Shown: piece after piece, positions 11,845 through 25,000 of the stretch | Numbering within the stretch: position 1 is the stretch's first letter | Layout of the letters: each line of letters begins with the position of its first letter | NCBI GenBank assembly: GCA_038363925.1 | Contig: JAQQWL010000009.1 | Location: 1,550,001-1,614,000 of the forward strand | Length of the DNA: 64,000 nt | Origin: Apiospora phragmitis | Lineage: Eukaryota; Ascomycota; Sordariomycetes; Amphisphaeriales; Apiosporaceae | Direction of reading: 5' to 3' | Notes under the pieces: generated by a model | Database searches by the model: none | The model's input: the letters and a program-made list of their open reading frames with translations, nothing else | What the model was told of the DNA's origin: nothing | Made by a program: the position numbers and the translations under genes

Positions 11845-12932
11845 GTTACCATCTAATATACTCTCAAGGGGGTGATCCTGTCTTTAACCCTGATTCAAAA
11901 TATCCCTTTTGAATTGCCGTTGTCACGCTTATAGCGAGCTTGACGTTTGGTCACGATACGAGGCTACTACTGGATGGGCATGTTTGCTAGCGGGTTAGAT
12001 AGTTTAGGTAAGAAGTAGTTAGGAAGTCAGCTCAATACGTCCTTAATTACCCCCTAGGAGGCTCGAGTATGGCATACCCACGACATTAACCAATACCTAC
12101 CTCAATAGCAATAGCTTATTGCGAGCCTCAGTGGCAGCGGTCCCAAGAACATCCCCATTCCCCTCAAATTACTCCGCAGTGGGAGTATTAATAAAAAAGT
12201 CCGTCTTAAGTCGCCCGATTGGTCGATCGCGTTAGGCGCCGATGGTCCAAGAGCAGATACTTCTAGCAATACAGTACAGCACATATACGATATAAATTGG
12301 AAATTCGCTCCAATTTAGGATTCCACTCAGCCACTCCAACTGTAATGCAACGTATAGCAGAACGCATACTTATCACTACCAATTGCAACTCAGTTTCGGC
12401 TGCAGATACCAAGCAATAATACCACGCCCCTCCGCTACCGCTACCACCCACCACCACCGAAAATAATGCGTGTATAACCGCTGCCGATGTAAATCATAAC
12501 CAGGATAGGTAGGTGGGCAGGCAGGGAAAGATAATTTGGCGTCCCCCGCTGCGTGCGGGCGGAAACAATTGCTATCACATTATGTAGATTATAAGTTACG
12601 CATGGGCTCGGCTGCACCACACCCTCACGCAAGATTACAGTAGAGCCGGCCCTGCAGGTGGCGTGGTCTTCTAGTGTGGTCTTGCGTGCGATTAAATATT
12701 TGTAATACGCCTAATACTCTGCAATAAATCACCTGCTACTGCCGTCCACCGAATACGACTGTTTCTTGTCTAACAGACCATAATCTTTCTTATCCTCTCG
12801 CGTCCTAACCTTATTGTCTTACTAATGCATAATCATCGCCTACTCTGTGCGATCTGACATCTTCATTGTCTATCTCCTATCTCCCTTGGATATATCTCCC
12901 TTAGAAGTTATACAGACATTCCTTTTCCAGGC
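11845..12932. other. Intergenic region, no gene seen
   Basis: About 1.1 kb after the P450. It has moderately raised A+T and no ORF with a protein-like pattern. It may hold cluster-border or promoter sequence for the decayed membrane-protein gene that follows. Confidence 0.45.
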
Positions 12933-14072
12933 ATGTCCAGCAGTACTTCTACCGAGCCAATGGCGGCCAAGCACGATAAGGGTATTCGGCCTTTCAGCCT
13001 TGGAATCACATGGGTGCTGACGGTGATCGCCATCACTGCGGTAACGGCGCGGTTTATCGTCAGGCGATACACAACGAAGTCGTGGAGCATTAACGATTGG
13101 ATCATGGCTTTCGCCATGTCGTTGCAGATTGCTTACCAAGCAATTTTCACTGTCATGTGCAACTGCGGCAATGGCCGGCCCTTTGACCAGCTGACACCGC
13201 TGCAATTGCAACAAGTTAGCAAGTGGGGTTGGATCTCGGCTGCGCCCAGTATCACGGTCTCATTCGTGGCCTGTATTTCCATCACTATCCTGCTTGTTCG
13301 CATTTTCGGCATCCACATATGGTTCAAGTAGTATTACATCGCCTTCACCTCCGTCTTAACCACTGTTGGTGTCATCAGCCTTATTTTCCTCGGCGCCCAG
13401 TGCGATCCCCGAGAAAGGGCTGTGGTTACCAAACATACCGGCGAGGCGATGGGATATGCGAATTTATACCTACACAGCCTTAGCTGCACAGTTTAAGTAG
13501 ACACTCATCTTTCCCTATTCAGAGCTGCTCGAAATTAATCTCTATCTATAGTCTTAAACGCCATATCGGATTTGACCTTTGTCTTCATCCCCACCTACTT
13601 CATCTAGAACCTCAATATGAAAAGACGACAGAAGAATGCACTAATCGCTGTCATGTCCCTGTCGCTTATGACAATGGGTACCGTAGTGACAAAGATCAGT
13701 TTGATATTCATCCGGATGGGTATCGGTGGCGCCGTAACGTCTTATGGGCTGCAGCGATACTTCCAAAGCTTGGTACACCTGGTCGCCAACATTGAGCAAG
13801 CCCTTATCATTACTCTAGGTTGTGTGCCGGCCCTCCGGCTCGCCCGACTGCCCAAGGTCCCTTCTGTCAACGAGATCAGTACCTGGCTCCACAGTCTTAT
13901 CCAAGTGCGAAGCTTTCAGGGCAGCAAGGATGGCTCGCACCGTTCCGGCCGGTCCAGGCAAAGCTCCAACGATTATATAGAGTTGGCACAGAGGCGCAAG
14001 GGCGAGGAGGCCGATACGATCAGCAAGCACGGGATAGTGCAAAGAACAGAATTTAGAGTTGAACGCAGCTAG
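12933..14072 (+). pseudogene. PTH11/rhodopsin-like fungal integral membrane protein, decayed
   Basis: Remains of a seven-helix fungal membrane protein (rhodopsin-domain/PTH11-like family). Reading from 12933: MSSSTSTEPMAAK, helices GITWVLTVIAITAVTARFIV and SITVSFVACISITILLVRI, then WFK followed by TAG at 13329-13331 where the family has Trp, then YYIAFTSVLTTVGVISLIFL. Near 13405 the frame shifts by one in a run of four C; the next frame continues EKGLWLPNIPARRWDMRIYT. After a putative intron ending near 13550, the text ISDLTFVFIPTYFI is followed by another TAG (13605-13607) for Trp, then NLNMKRRQKNALIAV to the end. Two Trp-to-TAG changes plus a frameshift make it a pseudogene. The Trp changes are RIP-type. 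It lies between the P450 and the RIP block. Confidence 0.75.
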
Positions 14073-14205
14073 ACATGATTAATTATTAACGAATTGGAGC
14101 TACATGAAGCGGTTCGTGTCTTCTAAACTGACGTAGTCTATTAAATCTAATAGTAGTAGGCGCTATAAGGCCGACTGGCGAGGGTAGACGAGAAACAAAA
14201 AACCG

Positions 14206-14745
14206 TTAACGGCGAGTGTAAAGTAGGCGCGCTCTCCGTTTCGACGGCTCCGTCGGCCGCCTAGTCATCCACGACAACCGTTTCTGGTTCACGCGCGACC
14301 AGCGTTCTTGGAGTGTCCAGCTACGAGTAAACCATCTGCTGTTCCGGAAGGACCCTTCCCAGGGCGCCATGTTGTCCTGCGCATCGGTGTCGGCAACGCT
14401 GGAGACGTCGGCAAGATAGACATAACATCGTTTCGCATCGCGATACCACCGGAACATGCTGTTGATCGCAGTCTGCAGCTCGATGCTGTCAGACTTGTCG
14501 ATGCAGCAGGTATCGACCCAGAAGTATCGCAACCCATGTTGTTTCGCTTGGCCGGCACAGAACCTGATCTTGTCATAGCCAGCCTTGTGCTGCCAAGTAG
14601 CTGGTGTGTTCGCTAGGTCCGTATAGACGACCTCGTCTGGGCCCCACGTGTGGGAAAGGATCGCGTAAGGAGGCGTATCGTCGGGAACGAAGTCGTCGGT
14701 CAAGCTGTACCGGCCAGCGTCGTCGCATTGGAGTAGCCGCATCAT
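14206..14745 (-). pseudogene. Truncated HET-domain (heterokaryon incompatibility) protein
   Basis: N-terminal part of a HET protein, a family involved in non-self recognition and programmed cell death. The first 140 residues are well conserved: MRLLQCDDAGRYSL, ILSHTWGPDEVVYTDL, RYFWVDTCCIDKSDSIELQ, SMFRWYRDAKRCYVYLADVS and RWFTRSWTLQE. After LQE the expected Leu-Val continuation appears in another frame (LVAREPETVVVDD, then a stop), so a frameshift follows near position 14300. The remaining 400 or more residues of a normal HET protein are missing. Start is one of two adjacent ATGs (14745 or 14742). The gene stops 1.1 kb before the AT-rich block, so truncation by transposon insertion or RIP is plausible. 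Confidence 0.8.
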
Positions 14746-15400
14746 GGGGTACGGGCGTTACGCGACTCGGCGCATCGTTGACAAAAGAACGAGATCTTGG
14801 AGTGTCGTAATCTTGCCTTAGGAGGCTAAGCCGATATCACCTTCATGGTTGCGAGGACCGCTTAACCGGCCCTATATCAGGCTGTAGGTGCGGGGTATGG
14901 CTCAGCCGCAAGCCAGGGATGGCAAGTAGACGAAGGATAAAGATTCGTGCACGCCCGCTGACGTTCCGCTCTAGTATCACGAAATGCAATAGCCACGCTT
15001 GCGTCCTAGCTAGCTTGCGGTTCGGCCCGCGAAGTAAGCAGTACGGAGCGCGCATGCGATCCTACGACGTTTTCGCGAAAAGAAAACGAGATGTTGTGGA
15101 GTCACGGGCCCTGTGGCCTCGTAGGACCGTGCTACTCGTACTAGACAACAACCGTCGTAATTAGTAACAACGCCAAAAAACCCATTCATTCGAGTCCGAT
15201 TAGGGTGATTGCCTTGATCGTTACAGTGTCTTAAGTAAGCTAAAGCAGAAAGAAGCCTGCGGAAGCTCAAAACTGCAGTACTGTACAGGGCTTGCACAAG
15301 GACTGCCACGCCTGTGCATGCCACACTTTAGCCTAATAAACTGAACGTGAAATTAACTGCCCCAGGAATAACTGGCAAGAATGGATGTCCACCCAAACCT
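14746..15400. other. Border stretch between HET fragment and AT-rich block
   Basis: No recognisable gene. Base composition is still mixed here and turns strongly A+T-rich between about 15,400 and 15,600. Short ORFs on both strands lack any family pattern. Confidence 0.4.
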
Positions 15401-16299
15401 GCACGACCTGATATCTCTTATACTGCCGTGTTATGGTAACTAGAGTACTTAACTGTTGCCATAGTTAGTAGTGTCCTTGTTAACTGCGAAATCTGCTATT
15501 ATGAGTAAATTGCTTAAAATTAGTGTCATTAATAAATTATACGCTAGTAAAGGAGAATAGGCCATTAAAACTAAGTGGGGCATAATATTAGCATATAGTA
15601 CTTTATTAATATAGTTAATTTATAGTTTTTTATATATAGAAATTTATTACACATAATTAAAAACCTCGATTTTAAACACGTTGTCATGTTTTAATATATA
15701 TATTAAGCATATAAGTATAAACCTTAAACGTGTAAACTAGTTAAGCTTTAAATTTTTTAAATAAAAACTTTAATTTATTTATTTTTAATAAAGCTTATTA
15801 GTTTAATTATAGCTTTTTATAAAGTTTATAACTCGAGCTTTTAATTTATATTAATTAATAAAAAACTAAATCGTAGTTTTTTTATACGTTTTTATATAGT
15901 TTAAGGTTTTTTTAAAACTTTATAACTTATTTTTTTAATAACGCGGTCTCGTTATTCTTTTATTTATAAATTACGAATTTAATAATTATTAATATAGTTT
16001 TAATTTAAAAATAGCTTATATTATACTTTATTTATTATCGTTTATATTTTTATTTTACTTTTTACGTAATAATTTTTATATTAACGTTTATTTTTATAAT
16101 ATTATTTTATTAAAGTATTAATATAATAATTTATTATATTATATTAATTATATTTTATATATTATTTTAAAATATATAATAAACCGTTTCGATTATAAGA
16201 ATTATTAATATTAATATATATATTTATAAAAAAAGAGGAAAAATTATTAATAACTCGATTAAATTATTAAATAATTAAAAATAAACCTTATTATTTAAA

Positions 16300-19200
16300 T
16301 CTATAAAGTCGAATTAATTTAGCCGAACTTTTATCGAAAGGACGCAGTTAAAGCGCTACGGTATAAATAATCCGATAGATGATCCAATGGTTATTAACGC
16401 CGGTCGCGCCGGACTCGCGTAGAGTTAGCACTACCCGCGTAATAACGTCGCGGCGTATAACCGAGGACCTTAAACGCCTTAAACACGTCTTAATAATAGT
16501 AATAGATTTAAAAGAGGTATTAGAAAAGCGATCGAATATTTAAAGAGATTAATTACTAGTTTAGTAGCCCTTAAAGGGATTCGTAAAGAGATTTTTAAAG
16601 TAATTAAGAAACTTTGTATCGAAATAATCGAGTTACGACCGTATTTTAATAACGACGATAACGCGCCGGTAACCCGCGGAGAATTACGAAAAATAATCGG
16701 AAAAGTTATTACTTAAGCTATTTAAAATTTTAAAACTATATAAACTAAGTTTTAAGCTTAAATTATAACCGCGTTATTACGTAATAACGACCTCGTTACT
16801 TAATAATTTAAATTTATTATTTTAACTCGTTAAACCCGCGAAATAATAATTAAAAGTATAAATTAATTAAGCGATGTATAAAAAAAAAACTAATAAATAT
16901 TATATAAAATATAAATATAATAATTAAATATAATAAGGTTATTATAACAAAGAAGTTATTTAGCGGCGATATTATTTTTATTTTTAAAAACGAGGCGAAA
17001 AAATATATAAAAAATAATAAATAAGTTTTAAACGTTTTTAAAAATAACGCGTAACTTATTTACAAAAAATTAATAATTATTACGAAAAAGATTTTAATAA
17101 AAAAGCTACGAGATATTTATAATAAAGCCGCGTTATTATATAATTTATTTATAAATAAATATAATTTAAAAAAAATCTTAAAATATAAGCGTAGCTTATT
17201 AAAATTTTTTAAAACGCGTTATATATCTCTTATTTTATATATAAGTTTTATATAAATTATAAAAGATTTATATAATAACGGTTTAATATAAAACTTTAAA
17301 ATTTTTAATTACGAACCGTATAATATTACCGTTATTATGGCTATAACTAAATAATTAAATATTATCGGAAATAATAATAATACGGTTATTATTTTATAAT
17401 AATATATTTTAAAAGAGATTAAGAATACTTTTAAAGAGGATTACGAAATAAAAAATGTTACGTTGATTATAATAAAGAATATACGACATAAAATCGCGGC
17501 TACCCCGTAACGATCTAATAAAGAGAACGCGTAAAAGAAATTTATACCTACCGGCTTCGCTAGTTCGAAGTCCGCAGTACCGGCGACAGCTCGGTAGGAA
17601 CAGGACGGCTATCGCTACCGGCAACGCTTCTTATTAGCGATAAAGAGGGGTATATAATAATTTCTTAAAAAAGAGGCCGCTTACGGTTTAATTCGATAAC
17701 GAGTAACTAAAATAAAGAAATACGTTCGTAAAGCCGGCGCGGCACCGCCGTTTTTTTATTAATATAAAATATTATTATAATTTTATAATTATAATTTTAT
17801 AAATAATATATTAAAACGTTATAATATTAAAAATAATAACGATATTTATTTTACTTAATTAAAAAAAGTACGATATATTAATATTATAAAAAATAGAAAT
17901 AATTTTTTATATATAAGCTATATATTATTTAAAAATAATTAAATATTAAATAATTTATAATAAAAGCCGACTAGTTATTTATATATATAAATAACTCGAT
18001 ATTATTAATTAAAAATTAAAACAAGTTTTAATTAAGTTATTATTATAATACCGACGAGAAGAAGTGGCCGTTTTATTATATAATCTATATATTCGCTAAT
18101 CTAGGAAATTTCCCGGTAGCGGAGCCCTTTGAACGACTTCGATATAACCGCGTACCTCGGGCGATACTTGCTCGTTAGAGATTTTAATATATACCATTCG
18201 TTTTAAAACGTGCACGGTAGGAAATTATATAGAGTAAATAATTTTTTTACTTTTACGGACCGATAGAACCTAGAGCTAGCTACGCTATATAGAGAAATCA
18301 CGAAACAACGCCACGGATAAAAAGAGTCTACACTAGATTTAGCCTAGGTGATACGAGGAACGACAATCTTATATGAAGGAGACCCTGGCTTAGAAGTAAA
18401 GCGAAAGCAGAGGGATGGAATTAGACGATGCTAGATAAGGGGCTAGTACGGGCGGAAGCCGGAGCACGTTTAACCGATATTATCGAGCTAATAAGCCCGG
18501 AAGAATTAGATCGATCTATCGATAACTTTATAAGCATCTTATGAAAGATTACCGATATAGCAGCGTTAAAAAAGACCGCTTATATTAATAAAGGTACGCT
18601 TTAATAGTTACCGGAGGTTTAAAAAGTATAAATTATAACGAAATAACGATATCGAGCGAGCCTACCTCGCGGTACTTTCGTAATATATTTAAAATTAATA
18701 TACCGAATTAAAAACGGACTTAAAAAGAATCGTTTAAAAGGTAAAAACGAGGAGCTAGCGTTACGTAATCGCCGCTACCTCTTACGATTTTAAGATACTC
18801 TAGTCGTTTAAATAATAGGCCCGGCTACGGAGCTAGACGCTACTATAAATAGCGGGTATTCTAGAATTAAGACATAGCGAAAGAGTTATTATCGAGGTAC
18901 GAAGCTACGATAAGAAAGTTATGCTCTTTTCGGAGAGGTTTTTTTTTAATTTAAAAGTTAACCTTACGAACTTAAATAATATAATAAATTACGCCTCTAG
19001 GCTTATTTTTATTAAAATAAAAGTAACGGTTAAAGAAATAAAAGATATTATTAAATAAACGGGACCTTAAAAAGTTTTAAAAAAAGACCTTTTACTTATT
19101 AGCTTTTTTAAAGCGTGTAGGGAACCTTTTTTCTAGATATTAACCGGCTTAACGACCGCGAACTTCCGGCTTACCTACTTCCTTAACTATTTCCGTATAG

Positions 19201-21215
19201 TAAAAATTATCGTAATTTTAAAGCTAAATAAAATAATAATTACAAAATACATATTTAATAAATAAAAACTTATTTTATTATTTAGCACGGTCGGGAAAGT
19301 AATAGAAACGGCTATAAACCGGCGAATTACCGAAATAACTAAAAAGTGCTCGCTTTTATTAAAAGGTTAGATAGGGAACCGAACGTAGCGGTCTACCGAG
19401 CTAGTTATTTAATTAATTATTAACGTTATTTATATAACTTAATAATAAAAGGGCGTCGCTTTTTTCTTTTAATTTAATATTAAAAATACTTTCGATATAA
19501 TTAATTATAAAAGAGTAATCGCTATATTTTATAAAAAAAGATTACTGGATTAAATTTACTAATAAATTAAGAGCTTTATTACGAATAAATAAGTCTACCT
19601 TTATTTCGATAATAAATTATTAAAAAAGATCTAACTCCGCGTTAATATTTCGTAAAGCTCTCCGTTATTACTAATCCTTTTTATCTTTTATATTATTATT
19701 TTATATAAAAAATTAAAAACTTATAAGTAATTTATTATTATTAAATTTATAAATAATACGAATCTTATTATTATAAAACCGAACTACGTTACGAATTGCC
19801 GTAAATTAAAAAAAGTATAAAAGATTTATAATTATTAAGTATATATATAAAAAATAAAGTTCGAATTTAAAAAAAGCGAGCTTATCTATTTTATTAAAAC
19901 GCGAGAAGCTTATACGCTATAAATACGCCTCGAGAACGCCGTTATATCGCCGGTAACCTCGGCGAGATTTTTCGGCGTATAGCTCTATTAGAAATTATAA
20001 TAAAAAGACTATATTTTAAAAATTAAAGCGAAAATAATAACTTAAATATTAACTCTCACTAAGCTCGTAACGTTAACGTAAGGATATTTAATATAAAAGG
20101 CGAAAGAGCTCTATACGAAAATAATACATAACGTATTAGCATACGGAGTGTCGGCCTGGTATAAAGTGGCCGATATTGAAAAAAGCTAGCCCTCAGCCTT
20201 ATAACAGTTTAGAACTCTTATCTCCGGACCGTAACAAGGGTATATAAAATAACCCCCTAATATTACTTAGAGATTAAAGCGGCAGTTCTTCCCTTTAATC
20301 TTTATTTAAATATAAAGGCGGCTAGTTTCGAAATATATATAAAAGTTACCGAGAAGCTACAGCTCTTACGTAACGCTTATATAAAGGCGGTAGAGATTAT
20401 TAATGATAAACGAAATATAAAAAAGAGGAATTTTTTTTTTTTAAAAAGCTATTAATAAAGTTTTATTAATTTTATAATTAAGTAACGTTTAATTAATATT
20501 AATTAAATAATAATTAAACGGTTAAACGGTTAAATAAACGTTTAAAAAGAAATAGAAATAAAAATAGTTTTATACCGTTATTATTACGCGAAGCCGCCGC
20601 GAATTAACTATAAAATTATTATTAAATTAAAGAGCGTATTATTGTTATAACGATATATTTAAATATAAAGCGTTAATTTTAATATAAATATATATTAAAA
20701 GAATAAGGCTTAAATTATTCCTATTTACTTGTTAGGTTTTAAACGTCTTAACACCGCTATATAACTACGGTAAAAGGCGGGAAATAACTAAATACCTAAT
20801 TTTATATTATAAAAATTTCGAAAAAGTAAAAATAATTAATAAAACAATTAATATTTAATCCGTTACGAACTCGTTACGATTTAGCGGCGCTTATTATAAG
20901 AAAAAATACGGCGAAAGTTATTATAAAGTAGCTTTTATAAACCGGTCGACTACCGCTATATAAACTAGTAATAGAGATTAAAGGACCACTCGAACCTAAA
21001 TAATCTTTTTAAGCCTTAAAGTAAAGGTTATTAGGTTAGTAAGTAAGAACTAGTATAGTAATATCGAGCACGTGAAGTAGATTTTACGATATAGCAGCGT
21101 GTATTTTTAATCCAGTTTCGGCACGGTTTATTACACGAGGAACTAGGTAGATGTACCGAAGGCCTTCGGCCTACGGCGTACTATTAATAATAATAATAAT
21201 ATATATTTATATCGA
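16300..21215 (+). mobile_element. Degraded Tad-type LINE (non-LTR retrotransposon)
   Basis: Despite many RIP stops, plus-strand frames show LINE protein motifs in the right order. Endonuclease region about 18,150-18,400: DFNIYHSF, FFTFTD-stop-NLELATLY, STLDLA, YEGDPGLEV. Linker about 18,470-18,560: IIELISPEELDRSIDNFISI. Reverse transcriptase about 19,290-19,700: VGKVIETAINRRIT, FNIKNTFDIINY, GSPLLLILFIFY. Downstream connection about 19,910-20,160: NAVISPVTSARFFGV and AYGVSAWYK. Many stops fall where Trp or Gln is expected, consistent with RIP. The 5' boundary is a guess; the stretch 16.3-17.6 kb probably holds the gag-like ORF1. The 3' end is marked by a TAA-rich tail near 21,182-21,202. Confidence 0.75.
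21182..21202 (+). repeat. TAA microsatellite at LINE 3' end
   Basis: Run of TAA triplets directly after the last recognisable LINE sequence. Many non-LTR elements end in such short A-rich repeats, so this is taken as the 3' tail of the element. Confidence 0.55.
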
Positions 21216-22893
21216 AGCTTTATAAGAAATATACGTAATTATATAATATAATTTATTTTATATATTTATTAACTCTTTAGTTTATATTAATTAAGCGTGA
21301 ATTAACGTTCGCTTTATTTTTTTACTTTTTTTTAAGCTTATTAGTTATTTATGTTTTTATACGTTATATTAGCCTTTTGTTTTCGTTTCTAGCTTTATAG
21401 AATTTTTAAATAATCGATATTATAGTGAATATTAAATTATAGCTATATTATATAAAAGTATTCGTTATTTTTAAAACGCTCGCTTTTTATATATTAATTA
21501 AATTTACTTATTTATTAGCTAGTAGTAAAAACTTTAGCGGTGAGTTGCCGATATAAGAGGTAAGTTAAGTTCCGTTCGTTACGTATAAAAGTTCGAAAGT
21601 ATATTATTAAATATTTTATATAAAATATATAAAAGTTTATATATATAATAGTATAATTTTAAAAAACGTCCTTTAATAATTCGAAGTAAATAGCGTAGTT
21701 TTCTTCGGCGTTAATTCGAAATAATAAGCTTTAAGCCTATTAGCGTTTTAAGGTATATTTTTCACTTTACGAGAGCTTATATTAATTAAAAGTTTTTACG
21801 AGTATCCGGATATTATTATACCTTTCGCTATATCGTATAGTAAAAAAGGTTAATATTTATATTATCTCTTTTTTATAATTATTATTTTAATAAATTATAA
21901 AGTTATCCTCTTTATAATTAATTATATACCGTATATATTTATCGTAGTATTTATAACTATATTATATAATTATAAATATTAAAGGCTATTTATTTATAAA
22001 TTCTTTTTTTTAAAAATTAATAATTATATAGTTTCGATATCGGCTTACGATATTTTATTTATAAACCGTATTATATATAATTAAAAACTATATTTAATAT
22101 TAATTTATATTCTTTAAATTATTATCCCTTTAAATCCTTTACCGCGATAGATTCGTGGCCGGTTAAGGCTGTGGGGTATAAGTAATAGCTGGCCGGGAAG
22201 CTCGTAATGCTTTATAATCTCTTATAGCTAGAGTTCTCGGCCCGGTGCTTCGTCTCTTAATACTGGTTATACCTGCGCGGTCTTGAGCGGGCGCGAGCGT
22301 ACCAGAGTTCGAATTGCTTGATGTCTAGCCTTAAATCCTATCGCTTATGCGAAACTATTAACCTCGAGGCCTTTCGACCGACGGGAGAGGCTGGCTTCGC
22401 GCGGCCTGTAAGGAACATGGCTATCGTGATACTCGTGGCTAGTTAGGTTGTCTGGGTGCTGTACTACTACCGCTTTCCTTAGGCTTTAAATCCGCAGGCG
22501 TCTAGCTCCTAAGCCGTGTACTATCCGCTTAAAAGCTAGCTCTGGTCGAAGAAGGAAGAGGCTCTAATAAGGGGTCTTAGCTAGCTATTTAGTAATGTGT
22601 ATTAATACGGTTTTACCCTTCGTTTCTAACGACGTTATTTTATATTTTACGACTAATAAAGGGTGGGTTAAGCCCGTTAAGCTTTATTTAAATATAAGTG
22701 TTCTTTTATAAATTATTAATATAATTATTATTAAATAATAAATCGAGATTTATATATAGATATATTTAAAAGATTTTAAATACTCTATTCGTTTAAATAT
22801 ATTAAGCTAATCGTTACGAAATTAATATACGGAAACTTTTAAACGTAAACGATTAAATTTTTAATTATTCTTTTTTATATATATAATTATAAT
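21216..22893. other. RIP-mutated sequence of unknown origin with a less AT-rich island
   Basis: Between the LINE tail and the left Copia LTR. Most of it is AT-rich and unreadable. The part 22,141-22,600 is much richer in G+C and retains many TpG but almost no CpA on the plus strand. I recognise no protein, tRNA or terminal repeat in it. Confidence 0.5.
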
Positions 22894-23101
22894 TATTAAA
22901 TAAGCTTTCGTATATATATATAAGTTCCGGGTTTAATCGAGGTTTAATTATTATATTTTATTATTTATATTTATTTTTAGTATAAGTTATAAGGGGCATC
23001 GTATGCCCTTCTTAATAAAATAAGAAAGAGGTTTATACGCGTAGGTATGTAGCACCCTTTTTAAAGTAATATAAAAAACATTAGTTCTTATTATTTTAAT
23101 A
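22894..23101 (-). repeat. Copia 3' LTR (208 bp)
   Basis: Near-copy of 32,531-32,738, same orientation and same length. Shared words include AATCGAGGTTTAAT and CGTATGCCCTTCTTAATAAA. The ends read TATTAAA and TTTTAATA, what TG...CA LTR termini become after RIP. Confidence 0.8.
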
Positions 23102-24299
23102 CTAGCAGTTTTTATTTTAATAATAAATTTAGGTAGCTCTTTTTTTTAAAACGAGTCTTTTTTTTATAAAGGTTTCGTACGAATAGGTTACGCTAATCCG
23201 GTATTCGGTACTTATTTAAGCCGTATAAGTAATATTATACCTTTTTAACGTTAATTTAATTAAATAATAAGTCTTTTAATAATAATAATAATAAAGAAAG
23301 TTATCGTATATTAATATATATTATTTCTCGTTATAAATCGAAAAAACGGTTTAAAAATAATAATAATAGTAGAAGTAGTAATAATAATAAGGGCGCCGTT
23401 ATATATCGCGATACATTATACCCCGTTCGGGAAAAAATATATCTCTTTTTTTCCTCTTTTTTTACTCGCCGTATAAATCTAGTCTCTCAACGTACACTTC
23501 TACGCGTACGGATAACCTATTAGTTAATATTAGCTATTCGAGGGCTTTATTTAGAGATTTCTTAGTAAGGGCGTTTATAGGGTTATTTCGGCCGTTGATT
23601 TAGTAGATCTCCGAGATCTCCCTTTTTTTATACGATTTTCGGAGAGATATAATATCGATTATTAATCTTTTTTCGTTTATTATTCTTAGTTTAATTAAGT
23701 ATTTATAAAGTGATCTCGAGTTTATATAAAGGATTATTAGTACCTCTTAAAATCCGAGGCTCCGTATAATTCTTTTTAGCGTGGTATTAAGTGCGATACC
23801 GTTATCGATATTAGAAATTATACCGTATAATTCGTTAGTTAATACGCTTCGAGTAATTCTTTTATATTTTATTAAGCTTTAATAAATAATATTATTTTAA
23901 ATTTCGAATTAATTCTTTATATAGCTAAGCTTTTAGCTTAAAATAATTAAGTATCCGAGCTAAGACGTTAGGTCTTTATTATTTACGAAAGAACTATTAA
24001 TAAAGATATATATCTTCGTACGGTAAAGATCTAGCGGGATATATTTTAGGCCGCGTATCGGATTTTAGATTTACTAGTTAATCTATATATTTAAGTTTTC
24101 GATATCCTTATCCCTTAAGGTTTATACTCAAGCGGCGGTAGATAAGTTATACGCTGCCTTTAGTTAATAAATAAATACGAGATATACTCTTTTTATACGC
24201 TAAGAGACGTATTACTAGCTTTTATTAATAGCTTTCGAGTTAATAAGCTTTAATTAATTAGCTTATTCCTTTTATTTAAAAAGGATATTATACGATTTT

Positions 24300-25000
24300 A
24301 ATTAAATTTTACCTCTATTAAATTCGATCGGCGTGTTTTCGGTTAAGATACTTTTTAACTTTATACGAAATTATTCCTTTACTAATTTTTCTTCCTCTTT
24401 TTAAGAAAAAGGGGTTATAATAAAGCTAAACGTATCGTCGGTTTATATTATTATAATATTAAAAGTAACCGGTCCCTCCGTAATAAATAGTAAATAAGCG
24501 TTATATATTAATACGGTTATTTTTAAATTCTATACGTAATAATTATAATATATTTTAAATTAATAAAATCTTAATTTTATTAATTCGTATAGGGGTAATA
24601 CGATTTAAAGTAGCGTTTTTTCGAGGTATTAAATCTTTAGCTTTACCGGTAAGCGTATATAAATTAATTAGTTTAACTTATTATACGACTGAGTATACGC
24701 TTATATAATATCGCGTAGCTCGCTTTATACGTTAAAGTTTCGGATTAGGGTCGGTCCGAAGGTTAAAAGGAGTTTTTAGCTCATCCGCTAAATTATTAGT
24801 AACTAGGTTAAAATAGCCTCTTTTTCTATATCTCCGTAGTTTTATATTACGAGCCTAGATTTCTCGTATAGCTTCGTAGTTTTACCCTTAATCTCTCGTA
24901 TAAACCGTGTTTTAAAAATTCTCCGGCCGGTATACTTACCCGGATCGAATCGAATAAATTCGAAAACTCTTCGTACGGCGAGATTATTAATTTCTTCTAT
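24300..25000 (-). pseudogene. Copia reverse transcriptase fossil
   Basis: Minus-strand remnants of the Copia reverse transcriptase: DPGKYTGRRIFKTRF at about 24,900-24,955, YEKSRLVIKL just after it, and the TDDT active-site region at about 24,430-24,450. A stop stands where fungal Copia proteins usually have Gln before TDDT, consistent with CAA-to-TAA RIP. Confidence 0.75.
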
